Below are positions 1-14,292 of a stretch of 64,000 bases of DNA, one piece after another. The stretch is from NCBI GenBank assembly GCA_037389465.1, contig JAZARR010000127.1, forward strand, positions 30,448 through 94,447, written 5' to 3'. The first letter of the stretch is position 1. Each line of letters starts with the position of its first letter. The position numbers were made by a program, and so were the translations under genes. Source of the stretch: Baylisascaris procyonis (Eukaryota; Nematoda; Chromadorea; Rhabditida; Ascarididae). Below the pieces are notes generated by a model. It saw nothing but the letters and a program-made list of their open reading frames with translations, made no database searches and had not been told where the DNA came from.

Positions 1-322
1 CGTGAATGTCATGTTCTTCCCTATACAGACCGATCTCTGAAGAATCCTAACTAGCAATTGTAATGTAGAGAGGTTGGCCAGTTAGAGAAATATCTGCGCA
101 AAGGGTGGTCGGAAGGAGGGGAGGAGGGAAAAGGAGTGGATTACTAGTTCATGGGCATATGCTGTCTTCCTTGGCCTCGTGAACTGTTTTCGCAGTTAAA
201 AGGCCAGGAAACCACTTCTTCCACAAGCTACCAGCTTCTAAGTGTTCTGTTATGATGTAGCTACCTAGCAGCGCATTCACAACGGAATTACGGATAAAAT
301 GGCTATAGCAATATAATTTCAG

Positions 323-654
323 TGTCCGTTAACACGTCGCTCGGCAGCAATTATCAAGCAAGCCGTTCCTCGGGTGGAATATTTAGATGCGCCATTTATT
401 CTGAGAGGCGCTATCAACATTATGGTCGCATGTTTCATCATTATTTTCCTATATATTTGCTCGATTATGTAAACCTTGTTCGAGTGAAGCAAATGTACAT
501 TGGAATTGTTTGATTATGCTTTTTAATTCTTATAATAAGAACGGTTCTCATCCAGTTTATGAGACGACAGGACCATAATGACGCTAAAGGAGAGACAAAG
601 GAAGGAGTGCTGAGAGGACAGCCGACCCATCGTCAGGATCCCCACTGCATTTAG
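323..654 (+). CDS. Candidate last two exons of a host gene (5' part lies outside the window)
   Basis: Two open stretches are bounded by good splice signals: 323-468 follows an ATTTCAG acceptor and ends at a GTAAAC donor, and 556-654 follows a CTCATCCAG acceptor and ends at TAG. One reading of the first stretch gives a strong transmembrane helix (AINIMVACFIIIFLYIC). The second gives a polar tail (RRQDHNDAKGETKEG) like a cytoplasmic tail after such a helix. Joining those two readings in phase needs a weaker acceptor eight bases further in (exon start 564). The phase-perfect join at 556 instead uses a polar reading of the first exon. I cannot choose between them, and I recognise no family. Confidence 0.3.
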
Positions 655-660
655 AGATGG

Positions 661-2292
661 AATGGAATTTTTCACGGAATTTTACGGCATCACCTTTTCC
701 CGAGTCATTCATGGACCAACTCTGCAGTGGCTTGACGGTTATCTCTCGATCTTAGTCGACAGTGAATGTTGTTCCAAATTTCGTATAATAATTTCTTTAA
801 CCTGGGGTATGCTTCCTGTTCTTTAGGATCATTAGATGCTTCGAAAAGTACATAAATATAACTGTTCGATTCACTTGCCGTCTGCGATAACGTACACTGC
901 TACATTTGGTATATGCGATTAGAGCAAAAAATATGTACAGCAATGATACAGGCATATCTAACACAGAAAGCTTTTTTGTGCCGTTGATAAGTATGAAGAT
1001 CACATACGATGAGCGTATTCACAAATAACGTTCACACGATGCATTGTTTGTATCAACATCCATATGCCCTTACTGATTGACAGCAACGATTATCCGCATA
1101 ATACAACGAATCCCTCAGGCGAGTACATGCGGTCTGAAATGTGATCTTATATTCGACTGCTATTTCATAAGTGAATAAGTTCTTGAGGCTTTTTTCCGTA
1201 CTAATCTTCAACCCATCGAAAGTCCGTTAAACCGAAAGTTGTCGCCCTTGAGATGGATTTGATAGCCTACTATACTGATGATGGATAAACAAGCGTTGAA
1301 AAATTCAGAAGGGAGAAGAGAACCCGTGAAGTCATAAAGTTTTTAGCAATCATAAAGTGTGTGTCAATAGTCTTGACAGTGTTCTTCCAATTGACTAAAA
1401 AATGAATGCCAGATAAATTATCCAAGAAAAGGAATATTATCTATGTGATACTTATATTCGCTTGTGAAGAGATTTGCAAATGAGCAAAAGAACGCATTGA
1501 AAAACTTCGTGGCTAACGTAAAGATTCAAATAATCTTAAATACCAAAAAAGGGCACAATAAATTCTAGTTGAAGGAAAACTCTTTGGAGCAATGTGAATG
1601 TTGAGAGGGGAAAGAAGAAAAATGGTTGCTTGAATTCAAGCTACTGCTTCGCTTTTCTCCACTCTTCTAACATAACTAACGATGAAATTCTTTTTAATGA
1701 CCAAATATATTTGATAAACAGTTCCTCAAAGGACAATTTGAAAAATGTTTGTGGAAAAAGCGCACATCTGAACAACCATTAATTCAAAAGAAACGCATAT
1801 GCAAGACAAATGTCTCAAAAATGGTCATTCATTTTTTAGTACATTTCAAATAGTCAAAAATAGTCATTTCGAAAGAAACAGTCTATAATTAATTCCAAAA
1901 CGAGAAGTTGAAAAATGGCAATACTGATACAATCTAATATTGCCTTTTAACGGGATCCGTATGCATTGAAAATGGAGAACTAGGAGATAATTGTTTGTCA
2001 AATGAGGAGTAGCTGATGCAAAATATAGCACTTTGTTTAGAAAACAATTCACCTGCATTGAAGCATGATCGAAATCGATTTGCCAATTCATATACTGCTG
2101 AACGTAACTCTCACACCAGTAAGGATCGGCTCGAATACAAGCCTCATCTAAAAAATGCTTTAGAGAGAAAATGCAGTGAAGATATAATAATCAGCTAGCA
2201 ATGAACAATGATATATTTGAAAGTATTTGAACCAGCTATATACTTACATAATCGGTTCAATAACAACCGCCAATTAGCATAATCAAGTACCA
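661..2292. other. Intergenic or intronic stretch, nothing recognised
   Basis: AT-rich sequence with short random open frames only. No splice-bounded coding stretch, repeat array or RNA gene could be supported on either strand. Confidence 0.5.
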
Positions 2293-5200
2293 TTAATACA
2301 ATCCGTCATCGAGGAAAGAACTCTCTTGCATTTCTGAGATCTCCTCGAATAACAAGTTTCGTAAAGTTTCACTCCTATAGTCGTTATTAATCCACGATTT
2401 CTGCCGATTAGCTTCATGTCCAATCTGCCAATTTCTGTTAACTTTTTCCTTCCGCGAGTAGAGAGGATTCCCGCAAGGAATCAAACTCATCCAGCGAACA
2501 ATGCAGGATTGTGCCTTTCTCTTCCTAATGCTTGTACTGAAGAAACAGTATGATGCTTCTATGTTTTTCAGAGGTGATAAAGTGGTGGATAAATATTGCA
2601 TAGCTGAGCAAAATTATGCAAAATTCAACTACCAAAAATTCAGGCAATAGATATTATCCAAACGAAACCTTTCTTTTGAAAATCCTAACTATGTACGCTG
2701 CGTTTTCGAAACAAAGTTTTCAAATCCTATACGACTGACATGGAGATGAGAGACATGGGAATGCCGCACCACACACATAATTGGGAAAGATACAAATGAG
2801 CAAGGGATTTGCATAAATAATCCTTATTCATTTCGGTGCTAACAAACTGCATTCCAGCTCGTTCAGCATGACAGCAAAATAAACATCGTCAGTTATGGCT
2901 GATTGTATTTGATAGCATCAAGAATCAGGAAAATGATCACTTATGGACCTAGGACGTACAACCTTCTCAAGCAAACCGAAACTATCGATCAATCGATTAA
3001 ACGGCAACATGCTATAGCAGCCAACAACCTAGTAAAATTGGCACAGTGCAACTCAACCTACATAAGACGAAAGTGATGAATTGACACAAGAAAAGCACCT
3101 CTGTATATATTAATTGCCTGTTCGTTTTGTTGAAGAACTGCAGTGAAGTTAGGTGAATAGATCGTTACAGTTGGCGTATACATCGATGGGAGATTAGCGT
3201 TGATTGAGTTCTGTTGACGTCGACGTCGTATCAGCGGAGCTGAAGTTTCCTTCATAACCATAACATTAGAATCCTCTTAAATGATTCGATTAAAAGAACG
3301 TCGATAATCCAAAGTCATTAATTTGAGCTTCAATAAAAGGAAAGCAAAGAGCATAAAGATCTAACTACCACTGCCTTGATCTATTCAAGAATAAAATGCT
3401 GCATCATAGCAAAACACTCTAAATATTTTGATATAGTACAATCATAGGCATATGAACGGTGATGAAAATATACTAGAAGAAGATAGGAGAATGCGAACCG
3501 AGTAGGATTCATCGGTTATCTGATTGAAACATTTCTCTTTAGGATTATTACAAGCTGATCAGCTACTATTTTCGAGTCGACTTTTTGGCTGTAATGAAGA
3601 ATTAGTTCTATACAATAGCAAATCCGTTCGTAGATGCTCGCTGCCTCAACGAATCTTCCATCATTACCGAAAATCAATCCCCACTCGAAGAAGAATATGT
3701 TAGATATTGGGGTCATAAAATGAACCAGTCCTCTGTACTCGAAACATGTGAAAGGTTACATGTTTGAAAGAATCGAAATTTGCAAAAATCAAAAAAACTC
3801 TACTCTACAACAATTCATCGCTATATAATGTGATTTTCAAAGTGTTGAGCGTAATCTGAAGAACATTTTCGTTACATATCGCTGAAAATGAGTGTCACAT
3901 AAAATAGATGCACTTATTTCAACTAGAGTTACATCTACGTTCACTTACCTCTTCGTGTGAAAAGCATGATTGGTGAGTTCGAAATGGAATGGTTGCACAT
4001 TGCAGATACATTGCAGATCGTGAAGTGCTTCGTCGGTTTTTCAACGTTGCTCCCGAACATTATCGGTTCAGCATAAAACTGCAGATTCCCTCATAAATTC
4101 ATAACATCAAACGCAATTTACTATTAAAAATTGGGAATTAATTTCAGCGTTGAATTGTTCAACGATAGACAGTCATCCACGAACTAATACATGCAACGGC
4201 TGAGAGTGCGATGACGAGCAATAACAGATACAGAATCATGCAAGAGCATGTATATATATATATATAAAATGATGCTGCTATTATGTGTTCGCTATAAAAA
4301 TGAATTATTTAAACAAGAAGAGCGTGTCTCGCCTGAAATGCTAATGGAAAATTCGCAACAAAGCATAATAATAATATGAACAATAAGCCGCAAGATGTTA
4401 TAAACGGCTCGCATACCATCCAAACTGAACAAATAGCCACATCAGTGCTGAAGTGCTCATTTGGCGATAGGAGTCGAGAAAAACTCCCTCGTATATCTGA
4501 AGCTTTGCCTCGAGGGAGTTTCTGACCTTCGTATTGTGCCTGTTGTCTGTTTGCCGCAAACTCTCTTCCCTCCTAGATAATTGTGAATAATTTTATTGCA
4601 AAATTTTGAAGATCAAATGTTCAGGCCTTGATATTTACATTAGCTAAACATCTACTCAATGTGAAACAAACTTTAGCTCACTTCAACTTTAGAACTCTTT
4701 ACTTTAATATTTTCGAAATTTTCGAACGCAGAAAATAACCTATTTATTCGTGCACATAAAATTTATTTCCCAAATGTGATTTAATATGCATTCATCATAA
4801 AAATTAGCCATCATATAGTTCGAAAATATAGCCGAATGAAAGTTATTGCCGAAATTTATTTGCATTTGAAATTTCATACGATCTGGTGAAATTATTCAAT
4901 TGTTCACTTCAGTAGCATCACTCAAATCTAGGGATATCATCACATCGGAAATGAATTTTGAATATAATTGAGTTTAAGGCATTTTCATTTAATTTTTTAA
5001 CGTTTAAGTTAGAGGAGAAAATTTCATAGCAATATCGGCTTACTCATAGAATAATAAAAAAACTAGTTTTTACTCCATTTACTCTAATGAATTGAACAGT
5101 CGAATTTGTTATTGTAAGATAAACAGAACGTATTCGAATCGTCTGCTATTATAACGGAAACGTTCATGTAAATAGATACATTCGGAATTGCTAAGAATGC

Positions 5201-7030
5201 ACAGCGATGCTAACTAGCTGAATACCACACACTGTAAACAATGAGGGGAACGTCACGTTGCTGAGCACACATCAAATAATCCACAACAATATTCTCATCT
5301 TAAATAAAATACCTCTAAGTTGAAAATCCTCATCGACAGATATCCGTTAATCTGTGAAAGCATAACGATATCAGTGCGATCACTCGACGAAGACTGCAAA
5401 AAAAAAAAAAAAAAATTCACATCGATTCATTTTTATTCTACGAGTGAAATCTTGATGAAGTAAAGCAAAAGAGGATATACGAGTGTAATCTTAATCGAAA
5501 GCTCTCGTAATGAGTGTGAAAATATAAAAAGAAATTTTCAAAAATCGTTGGACAAAGTAGTTCATTATATGCTCACATGTGATCGCAGATATTAATTAGT
5601 GATAAAAATGAACATTGGCGCTTCACTTCTAGTGGAAAAAATGAACAAGATGAGCTTAATGTTACCAAAAAATATATGCATTAGAAATGAAAGCGCAGAA
5701 GCGTATTAACTGCTCATCACCTTATAGATGCTACTCACTTATAATTTGCTACCACTTTTTATTTACTGTCAGTGGCGATCTATTTTGATAAATAAATAGC
5801 AAAAACAATGTGAAAGATAATATGGGACAAAAAAAGCGATCAGGAAAAAATGAAAGATTTGCAGAGATATAAAGCAATCGAATTTGATGGCAACAGAAGA
5901 GGTGAAAACTTCCTTGTGTTCCCCGATCACTGATGCAAGAGGAAAGCGAGATTTCTTGAGTTGTTCATAATTTTTTTCCTGATGCAACAGTGTCCACAAA
6001 ACTTTTCTGATGGGAATCAAGTAATATGTATACACCCGTTAGAGATAATTCCGACGGCCACCTTTTACGTCTTGAAGAAGATCGGAAACTATAAATGCAC
6101 TGTGCTGCTTCTTAACGCATCTCTCGACTTCTCATGAGTTTTATGTGTGAGGGAAGCTAATAACCTACTGAAGCATTTGCAAATCCAACACCGATCCAGA
6201 AATCGTCGAATGGCGCATTAGCCAAACTAATGTCCATCTTTAGTATCCCATCTTCAACCGTCCAATTTGCCGAGAAACCATTTGCACTATTGAATTCACA
6301 TCCTTCTAATGCTTGTGGGTTCGCAATCGCAAGCATGCAACCTATAAGGAACAGGTTGGAAGGTAAATAGGTTTAAAGGTACAGTCACATAAGAAGTTAG
6401 GCGATGAGATAACCGTAATGCAAATTTGTGCTTGAAAAAGCCAAAGGTCGTGATTCCTGAAAAATCGTCTCGCAAAAAGTTCGACTTTGTAAGTAACTGA
6501 TAAACTGTGCAGTTGGCACTTCGTTAAATAAAGGAGCGAAAGAAGGCGCATTTGGAAAGATTTGCTGGAAAAGGTGAAAGAATAAAAGCTTTTGTGGTAC
6601 CAGTCATTACGCTTGCGAGCCTCATAACTTCTTAGAAAATGGCAAAATCGGGCAATAACACATTTACTTTAAGCCGAACCGCCTAATTATGCAAGACTCC
6701 AAAAATCACTCATTTTAAGACCCGGTTGGTCCAAAAATGTGGCTTGATCGGTTGTGAGATATTTGCGGTTTTTATAGGCATTTTAAGTGCGTAGAGCTCC
6801 GTTTGAACCTAATAGATCAACTTGGAAAGTGATTAGCGCGTCGCCTATGGCGTAGATTATAGCCACAGAATCTCGCAACTTCGATCCAGTGCTACTCCAT
6901 TTGGATGTATCGGTGCAACAAGTGATTGACGATTGAAAACGATGACAGCAAGACTGAAAAGAACAAAATACGATATGAGAATATTAAAAAACTCACCTGC
7001 GAAAACGAGCAACACATGAAGATTGTTCAT
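2293..7030 (-). CDS. Secreted DOMON-like protein, five exons (264 aa)
   Basis: Exons read on the minus strand are 7030-6997, 6341-6169, 4078-3949, 3275-3062 and 2536-2293. Phases agree at all four junctions and the total is exactly 265 codons with stop TAA. Residues 1 to about 18 form a signal peptide (MNNLHVLLVFAGCMLAIA). Residues 26-69 resemble the start of a DOMON beta-sandwich, with C26, W38 and the strand DDFWIGVGF at 57-65. Sequons NWT (37), NAS (67), NVS (92), NHS (98) and NFT in exon 4 suggest N-glycosylation, and exon 3 adds C91 and C97. The C-terminal exon is basic then acidic (LFEEISEMQESS) and no clear membrane helix is seen. DOMON domains in other proteins bind haem or sugar, but no ligand can be inferred here. 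Splice sites include GCAG|GTGAGT, GAG|GTAAGT and the acceptor TTTCTTCAG. Introns are about 0.5-2.1 kb. The signal peptide and exon 2 are the firmest parts; exons 3-5 rest on splice phase and open frames. Confidence 0.55.
4250..4266. repeat. Short (TA)n microsatellite
   Basis: A run of TA dinucleotides inside intron 2 of the DOMON-like gene. Confidence 0.7.
4481..4521. repeat. Perfect 11-bp inverted repeat (hairpin)
   Basis: AAACTCCCTCG at 4481-4491 is matched by its reverse complement at 4511-4521, with a 19-nt loop. Pairing extends outward past a 2-nt bulge (AGAAA / TTTCT). It lies in the long intron 2 of the DOMON-like gene. An intronic small-RNA hairpin is possible but the stem is short for a miRNA precursor. 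Confidence 0.6.
5399..5416. repeat. A-tract
   Basis: A run of about 18 adenines in intron 2 of the DOMON-like gene. No retroelement tail or target duplication was seen beside it. Confidence 0.7.
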
Positions 7031-7263
7031 AATTGAATGATGAGTAAGGAGGCAATAAGCAGCATATAGCCGGTTTGTAAGAGACTCTTAGCAAATATGC
7101 TTTTGCAAACAAACTCCTATGAATCCACTTTGTAGACGGATATTCAGCCTCAACTATCTCCTTGTTACAAATTTACGTGGGATGAATATATCACCCATCT
7201 ATTTGGCATTTTATTTGTTGAAGGACATTATGGAGAACGATGTAACCATCACTTAGATGTCAC

Positions 7264-7387
7264 CTATTTCCATTTGTGTTGGAAGCAACAAGATAAGCAT
7301 TTCGTTTCTCTGTTAGGCTTCTGCCATGCTTCAGCTTGCTTACATCTTCTCGGGACTGTTTAAATGGCCTGGGTTTGAATTTAGTGC
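7264..7387 (-). CDS. Candidate isolated host exon
   Basis: A 124-nt stretch between an acceptor (CTTCTCTCAG) and AG|GTGACA is open in one frame for about 41 codons with ordinary protein composition (for example FKPRPFKQSREDVSKLKHG). It may be terminal, because the donor GTGA also supplies a TGA in frame. It lies about 230 bp upstream of the start of the DOMON-like gene on the same strand. No family is recognised and no partner exon could be joined with confidence. Confidence 0.25.
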
Positions 7388-7499
7388 CTGAGAGAAGTTG
7401 GAAAATTGTAATAGTGTTATGGAATGCTCGGCAAATACCGATCGAATGAGTAATCCATTTAGTTCTGAGGTGAGGTGTTCTACAATACGACATGAAGTG

Positions 7500-8362
7500 G
7501 ATTATGCAACGGTACGATAGCTAAAATTTACCGTACTGCAAATAAAGCACGGTGTAGTGGTTTTTCAATGGGAATTAGGTGAACAATTGCACTAGCAAAC
7601 ATCTTATTTATTATCGATTACTGGTCGGAACTATACAGTAAACTTAGTAGTTCGAAGCCACTAAAATTCCAGGCATCCTTCGACAGCTCCCTCTCGTTTC
7701 AAAAGTTTGATAAGATCCCGATTTGCCACTCGAAAGATCATACTCCAAATGCAATTGTCACATAGATTCAGATTTCCCGCTTTCAGTTCAACAGTTTAGA
7801 ACTAGATCTACCTCGACCTTAACCTTTCTCATTGAACCGAGTAGTCGAATAATTGTCGAACGATAGAGTCACAAAGTGCAAAAGTGTAGAGGTTGCGGTG
7901 TTGAGGTTTCGAGGAACTCACGGAGGTTTTCCTCTTTGAGGTTCAGAATTAAAAAATTCATCTAATTCACTCAGCAAAATTTATCGGTGATTAAAACGAT
8001 TCACTTTGGCTAATTTGTTTAAACATTTAAAATTCAACTTTTATAACATAATATGCTTCAATGTAATTTTCTATTTCTTTTAACGACCTCTTTAGAAGTT
8101 TTTATTTTATATCATTATCCACGTGTTCGTCGATATATTCATAGTTGTCGTTCGAATTGACTTGTTGTCTTCACATTTTTCTTTTCTTTTTTGTTAAGTT
8201 GATGTGATGGCTATCCTTGCAGTGACGAACAGAGAACTTCTTTTAATGAGCACTTCGAAGTATCCTTCATTTTTCGTTTTTGCGTTCGTCCTCCTCCTTG
8301 ATTAGCGTAAATGATGAATCACTCCACAAATTTGCACGAGTTGTTTCGCTTCACGATGATTC

Positions 8363-8398
<36 letters not shown>

Positions 8399-11300
8399 AA
8401 GAGAGGGAGGGAGAGAGAAAGAAAGAAACTGAAAGGATAAAGGAGAGAGAAAGAACAAACATCAAATCGGCTGCTTTAGAATCAATACCAAAGTAACGAC
8501 AAGTTTTTCATCTTTTTCGATTCACTTCTTTGAAACGCATTTACATTGAATATTCATTGAGACCGGTTAGGCGGTGCATGCATGCATAAGATATTTGCAT
8601 GTGAAAGTGCAGCATGAAGTTGCATTCTTGAAATGCGATAGTCATTCTATTTCGCTAACAATCTTTAATATGCGTGCGCTTCAACTTCAATGAATGAAGA
8701 AATTTTATTTCACCGTCTTTTCTTTTTACATTATTTCTATACACTTTTTGCAAAAATTCACTTTGAAAGGTGCACGATATGAGCGTGGTGACGGTGCCAT
8801 TTTAATGTGTATGTGTGTGTCTGCCTGTCTGCTTCTTCGTTTGTCGGCCCAGCAATTTCACGCCGAAAACTATTGGAGTCCCAATTATGAAAATAGATCG
8901 GCATAGTCAGCACCACAGGAATTGTTGTATCAGCTTTTAAGATGGTCTTAGAATCTCCAAAAGTTTATCTTCTCAAATAGACAATGAGATTTACATACAT
9001 TTTGCGATGGATTATTCGTATGCGAGCGTTCGGTTGAAAGAAAGTTGGAACATTGAGTTGACATCTTATGTTTCAGTCAACTTGGTCGCATACGCAGGTA
9101 CTATATAAAAGATTCTCTGCTTGAAGAATAAGCGACTGGTAAAAATGCATGTAGATTTTTCTCCCTCCAAATATCTGCAGCTTTTTCAGATCTAAAGATG
9201 AACAATACAGTCTTGCAAGGAAATTATTATCGAACAAAGATGGCATCAAATTTCCGCTCAACTCTTTCACAATTTCAATAATATTGCATTGCTTCTTTAA
9301 TCACAACAATCGAGCAGTTTATTGTTGAAAATATGACATTTGCATGTATCGTTCGAGCCAAAAAAAGATAAACACTTTTGAAAGCAATGGGAGGGGCTTC
9401 ATGTGAAATGACATCAACGAGCTATTCTCTCAAATGTACTTCGCATAAGCCAAAAAAAAAAACAAAACAAAACGAAGCACATCTTTGTTCTTAGCGGAAA
9501 TGTGCTATTCAAGAAAGTGAAATGAGCCTATTTATTCCTTTTTGAAGTTTCAACATTCATCTGATGACCTCCACTAATGAGTAATAAAGAATATAAAATA
9601 TCGGGCGCAGAATATTTTTGAAAAAAATATCTTCATTGATGCAAAAGTGAAATAAATCAAGTGAGGAAAAAGTGGGTTTCTAAAACTGTAAGTTTTTTAT
9701 AGATTATACAGTGGAGAAGATTGAAAAAAGTTGGAATATTAAAAAACGAAAGTGCATTGAAATATGGGAAATAACAAAGCGAAAATTTTGTTTATCAAAT
9801 GAAAGAACACTTTTTTAGGTGAAAAATCTCTCATCACATATGTTTCATTTAATGCAATTCGATTTAAGAAAGTCAAGTGGAAATTTTTCCCTAAATTTTT
9901 GCAAAAAGATTCAAAAATTCCTCTCAAAAATGAAGCATCTTTGAGAGGAATATTTTATTCAGTTTATTAATTTTTACTTCAAGAATCCATCTGATTGAAT
10001 GAATATTTCGACCATATAGAAGAACGTTGACAACATCGAAATTCATATGAAAGATAAAATTTATTTTAATTATAACATTAAAGGTGAATAATATTCATTC
10101 ACAAATGCACTTTAAATAGAATTCTTTAAAAAATTAAACTTTACCTCCGAAAAGAAATCGTCTCGTTAACCAAATACTCAATCTAAAATCAAATTTTTTC
10201 GAGCAGATAAAATATTTTGATAGCGGAAATTACTGTCGCATAAAATTATCAAATGAAAAATGGGATTAGAACTGAACGTCAATGCTATCAATACTGTTAA
10301 GAAAGTTTTGAATTAAATATCTAAGCATATCACGCAATAGAGCAGCAACAATATTTTGCGTGATCGAGTTTACAGATCAAAAAAAGAAGAATTGTTTAAG
10401 GCAAACATTTGCACAACTTTCCTCAAAGATTTAATGTTATTTCCATACGCAGATAGACCGTATAGAGCGAAGAGAATGGATTTCTCTATGGCATGCATGG
10501 CAACAGCAAAAAATAGCATATAGCCAGCAATGGGTTCATATTACAATAGACGGTGAGTTGAGGTTTTCACGATAAGCCAAAGAAGTATCATGAAATTGTT
10601 GTGAACGTTTGATAATCCCGTCTTCCGGCTTATAGAAACAAGCTGCAATTGTTTGCCGTTTTTTTTTGAGGGGGAGGGGAGGAAATTTATTCATTAACAT
10701 ATTGAAGAAATGAAAGGACAAGCATTTTATACGATCGTTACAATAAAGAGCTTTTGAAAGCATCAAATATAATTGATTGTATTTTTCTTTGCCTAAACAA
10801 AATCCTTAGTGCAATTCGCTAAGAACTGCAATTTAACTAGTTAATAGACATCAATAAAACTCTCTCTGGAAAGCATATCGCTCAATCTTTAACTATTTCA
10901 TCATTCATTCATTCGTAATCCTGAAAAAGTTTACAACAGCGATGTTCATTTGGCATTAGGGATAAATCCGTCCAATTTTAGCTTATCTGCTAAGATAAGT
11001 CTGATCGAGATTGCTTAGCTATAGATGTAGATCTATATTGTTGACTATGCTGAGGTAGAATTGGATTGAGTTTTTGAGTTGCAGCTTTTTCATCTTATCA
11101 AGGCACTCATCAGCATATGTATTATCTATATGCTGGTTTAATCGCTATGTGCTTTATATGTATATCATTGATGAACACTTTAATGGCAGTGGAACAATTT
11201 GGAGGATTAAATTTTCTAAGTTGAAGAATCAATAACAAATTTTTAAGGTATCTCGGAAGTGATCCTATCATTCATCAATGATTTATGAATAATAGAAACC

Positions 11301-14292
11301 TTTTTACTACGACCAATCACCAAAATTCGGAACTATACCTGTAATTCATTTCTTTTGCTCTTGCTTTCGCAATTATGAATGATATGCCAATATACACATA
11401 TCTTTTTAGATAAAGAAAACTGATAAACATAATGATGGGCTTATAGCAAGCAGAATTTATTGAGAACAAATAGCGACTTTTCATTGTGCATAAAAAGTGG
11501 GATCAGCATCTGACATTCCTTCATTATAGCTTCCTCAACCATGGGAACATTCAATACCTTCTCTAACCCTTCTTATTGAAGCGAAGAGAAGCCGTATTTA
11601 ACTATTCGCCTTTCATTAGATCATTCCTGTGATCTATCGCCGGAAGAATCGGTTCGTGTCATCCTTGCATGTGCCTACTTCCGTCAGTAGCTCATACCTG
11701 GTAGTAGGGAATGACAAAAAGTCATCAATAAATAACCTTCCCTGAACACATCGCTGACTGCTTTATTCTGAGATATTCCATGTAATTCACTTCTTTCTAT
11801 TCGCAGAATATATGCCAAACTCTGCAAGTAAAATTCAAGTTTTTATTTGACCTTAGAAGAGGGGATTCCAAGGCTGAGCAAGTTATCCCCCTTCCTCATC
11901 GATAGCCGATCCGAGAAGGCGAAGAGGATCTCGTGTCTGTTAATCTTCCTCTTTCATCTTTCTTTCTGTCGTAATGGCAGCCCTGACAGTAATTGTGATC
12001 GAAGATCAAAGGAAACAAGTCGAGACTGGTTGGAACTATAAGCTTCTCTGCTTTCTGCACGCTTCACCAACCAGTCCCATAGGTTGTTGGCAAAGATGAA
12101 AAAAAGTGAATAATGATTTCATGTAGAAAGACACGCACTCATGAATATAACAGGACACCTTGACGAATGCAAAGTTGCAAAAATGCAAAGAAAGAAGTCA
12201 AAGATGAATGGAAACTGAAACAGAGTCTGCATTCTGCTCCACTGAACAAGCACTTCCATGAGTAGTTGGCCAATACTGGGCTACAAACACCTCAACGGTA
12301 CTTGGGGAATACGAAAAAATGTGGGTCGAAATTCACTTGTCGAACAGTCTTCACCTATTTGTTAAAGCGTACCAACGACGCATTCCAATTTTATGCTTGA
12401 AGTTGAACATTTTCAGCAGCTTATTTCAGCGTCAAACAGGAAGCCTAAATGAATCCGCGCATCCGAGGAGTTATGACTCTGCAATGGCTTCTCGGATATA
12501 GGCATCAGTTTGTCCGATGAATATAATACTATCAGAGTCATATATCATTCGCTGTCTCAAAAAGCCGCTGCTGTTTTGCTTCTATGAGTACATTTTTGAA
12601 AATGTTTTGACAGTCTGAAGAATATAAGTGTTAGCAATAGTTGAACATGGTCATCTTATTTTTAGTCCGCAGATTCATCGAGTCGGTGAATGACGTTTCA
12701 TGAGCCTTCTAAAACTGCACCAGTTAGTCCGCATGGAGCTATCTTCGAAGATTGTGGCTTTAAAAAAATGCAAAAATGAAGCGTTATGCTGATCATACAA
12801 GTCGTATTTCCATCCCATATCGTCTCTGTTTGCCATTTTAGCCTCACATTAAATCCCTCCTTAGCCGGTAAGGCGTACTTTCGTTTGAGTGCGTGAATTA
12901 CATAGATCCGCTTCAGAAGTAGCTCCTCCCTCCCTCGATATAAGACACCTCTCTTTGTAGCATCAACGCTATAACAAATCGCGCATTTCTATATCTGTGG
13001 CCTCTTGTGTCATCTTTTTGTATGTTTTTTCAACGTTTTTATGCATCAACTGTGCTTAAGGCATGCATTCCTATTTTGCTATCTTTTTTTTTTTTACTTT
13101 CTTTTCCAAAGCGATTGTGTTGAAAATGTCCGTCATCTCATAAAAGAACATCTCGTAATAAACGTCTATAATTCTATCCACTCATTCCTACCTCGCATCT
13201 TTTCAACGCGAAATTCCCTGGTGATCGTTGTGTAATTCCCAAACTGAATGTACACATTCTAATGTGCTCGAGCGTTAGTTGCACCGGCATGTTTTTTTTT
13301 TTCAACAACGTCCACTTTTTTCTAGCGATTGTGCAGTAAGCCCTCAGGAGTGACCAGCCGTCTCTCTTTCTCAGTCACTTTGCATCAACCCATCCTGCCC
13401 CCACATCATAGAAAAAAGCACTGTAACGTCGAATATGCATGAGAAGCTAAGTGCAGAAAACGATTTTTTCTTTTAAAATACAGCTAGAGCTATTAAAGAT
13501 CAACCGTTCACTCATTGTTGCTTGTCCTGTCGTCGTCACTTTCCACTCTTCCGACGAAGGGACATGCTAGTTTTAAATCAGCCTGCAATACACAAGATGA
13601 GCAAAATTCTACATTCAAAAGCATTCAGATAAATTCGAAAGCATTTGAATAAGTACGGAATATTGAAATAGCAACTCCGGATTACATTAAACGATTCAGC
13701 AACGACGAATCTATAGGAAGTATTCGGATTTCAGGTTCACATCTCTCATCTCTTCATAAAATCGTTGAATGCAAGTTGGTGAATTAAAGTAAAACGCTCT
13801 AAATCAATTTTTTATGTTTTATGTTGCATTTTGAAATGAGGCACTAATATATTTAAAGCATTTGTTTACTGAAATTCATCGAGAAAAAAAATTTTTCAGA
13901 GCGAAATGAAGCGAGAGTCTCTCAACTAATTGCATAGCACTTTCTTATTAGTGTGTGAATGCATCGTCGTTGATTTATCACAGAAGAATTTCCGAGAAGT
14001 CTTTTCCTTGAAATACACCACAATATTGCACATCAAATTCATTTCAACGATTGAAGAATCTGAAGAGTTGAAAAAAACTTCAAATTTGATCGCATTAGAA
14101 TATGATGAGCACAATCAATTAGCACTTTTTTTTATTTGTTACTTAATAAGGGTTTTGCTGTCGAATTTTCCTCCCAAAACTTCCTCTTAAACCGCAATTA
14201 CAAATGAAAAGCAGAAATCTTTTATTTTTTTTGAACAACCGAGGCATCTCAATGAATTTACTAACGCTCAGCAGGGAGATTAAGGTCGCTTC
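7500..14292. other. Long stretch without a defensible gene
   Basis: Apart from the GA microsatellite near 8365, I see AT-rich DNA with scattered short open frames. Slightly GC-richer patches at 11.85-12.05 kb and 12.3-12.5 kb have short splice-bounded open pieces on both strands, none convincing. The BEL/Pao element inserted at the right edge of this stretch. Confidence 0.45.
8365..8450. repeat. (GA)n microsatellite with purine-rich tail
   Basis: About 16 AG units from 8365 to about 8396, followed by imperfect GAAA/GGGA purine sequence to about 8450. Confidence 0.85.
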
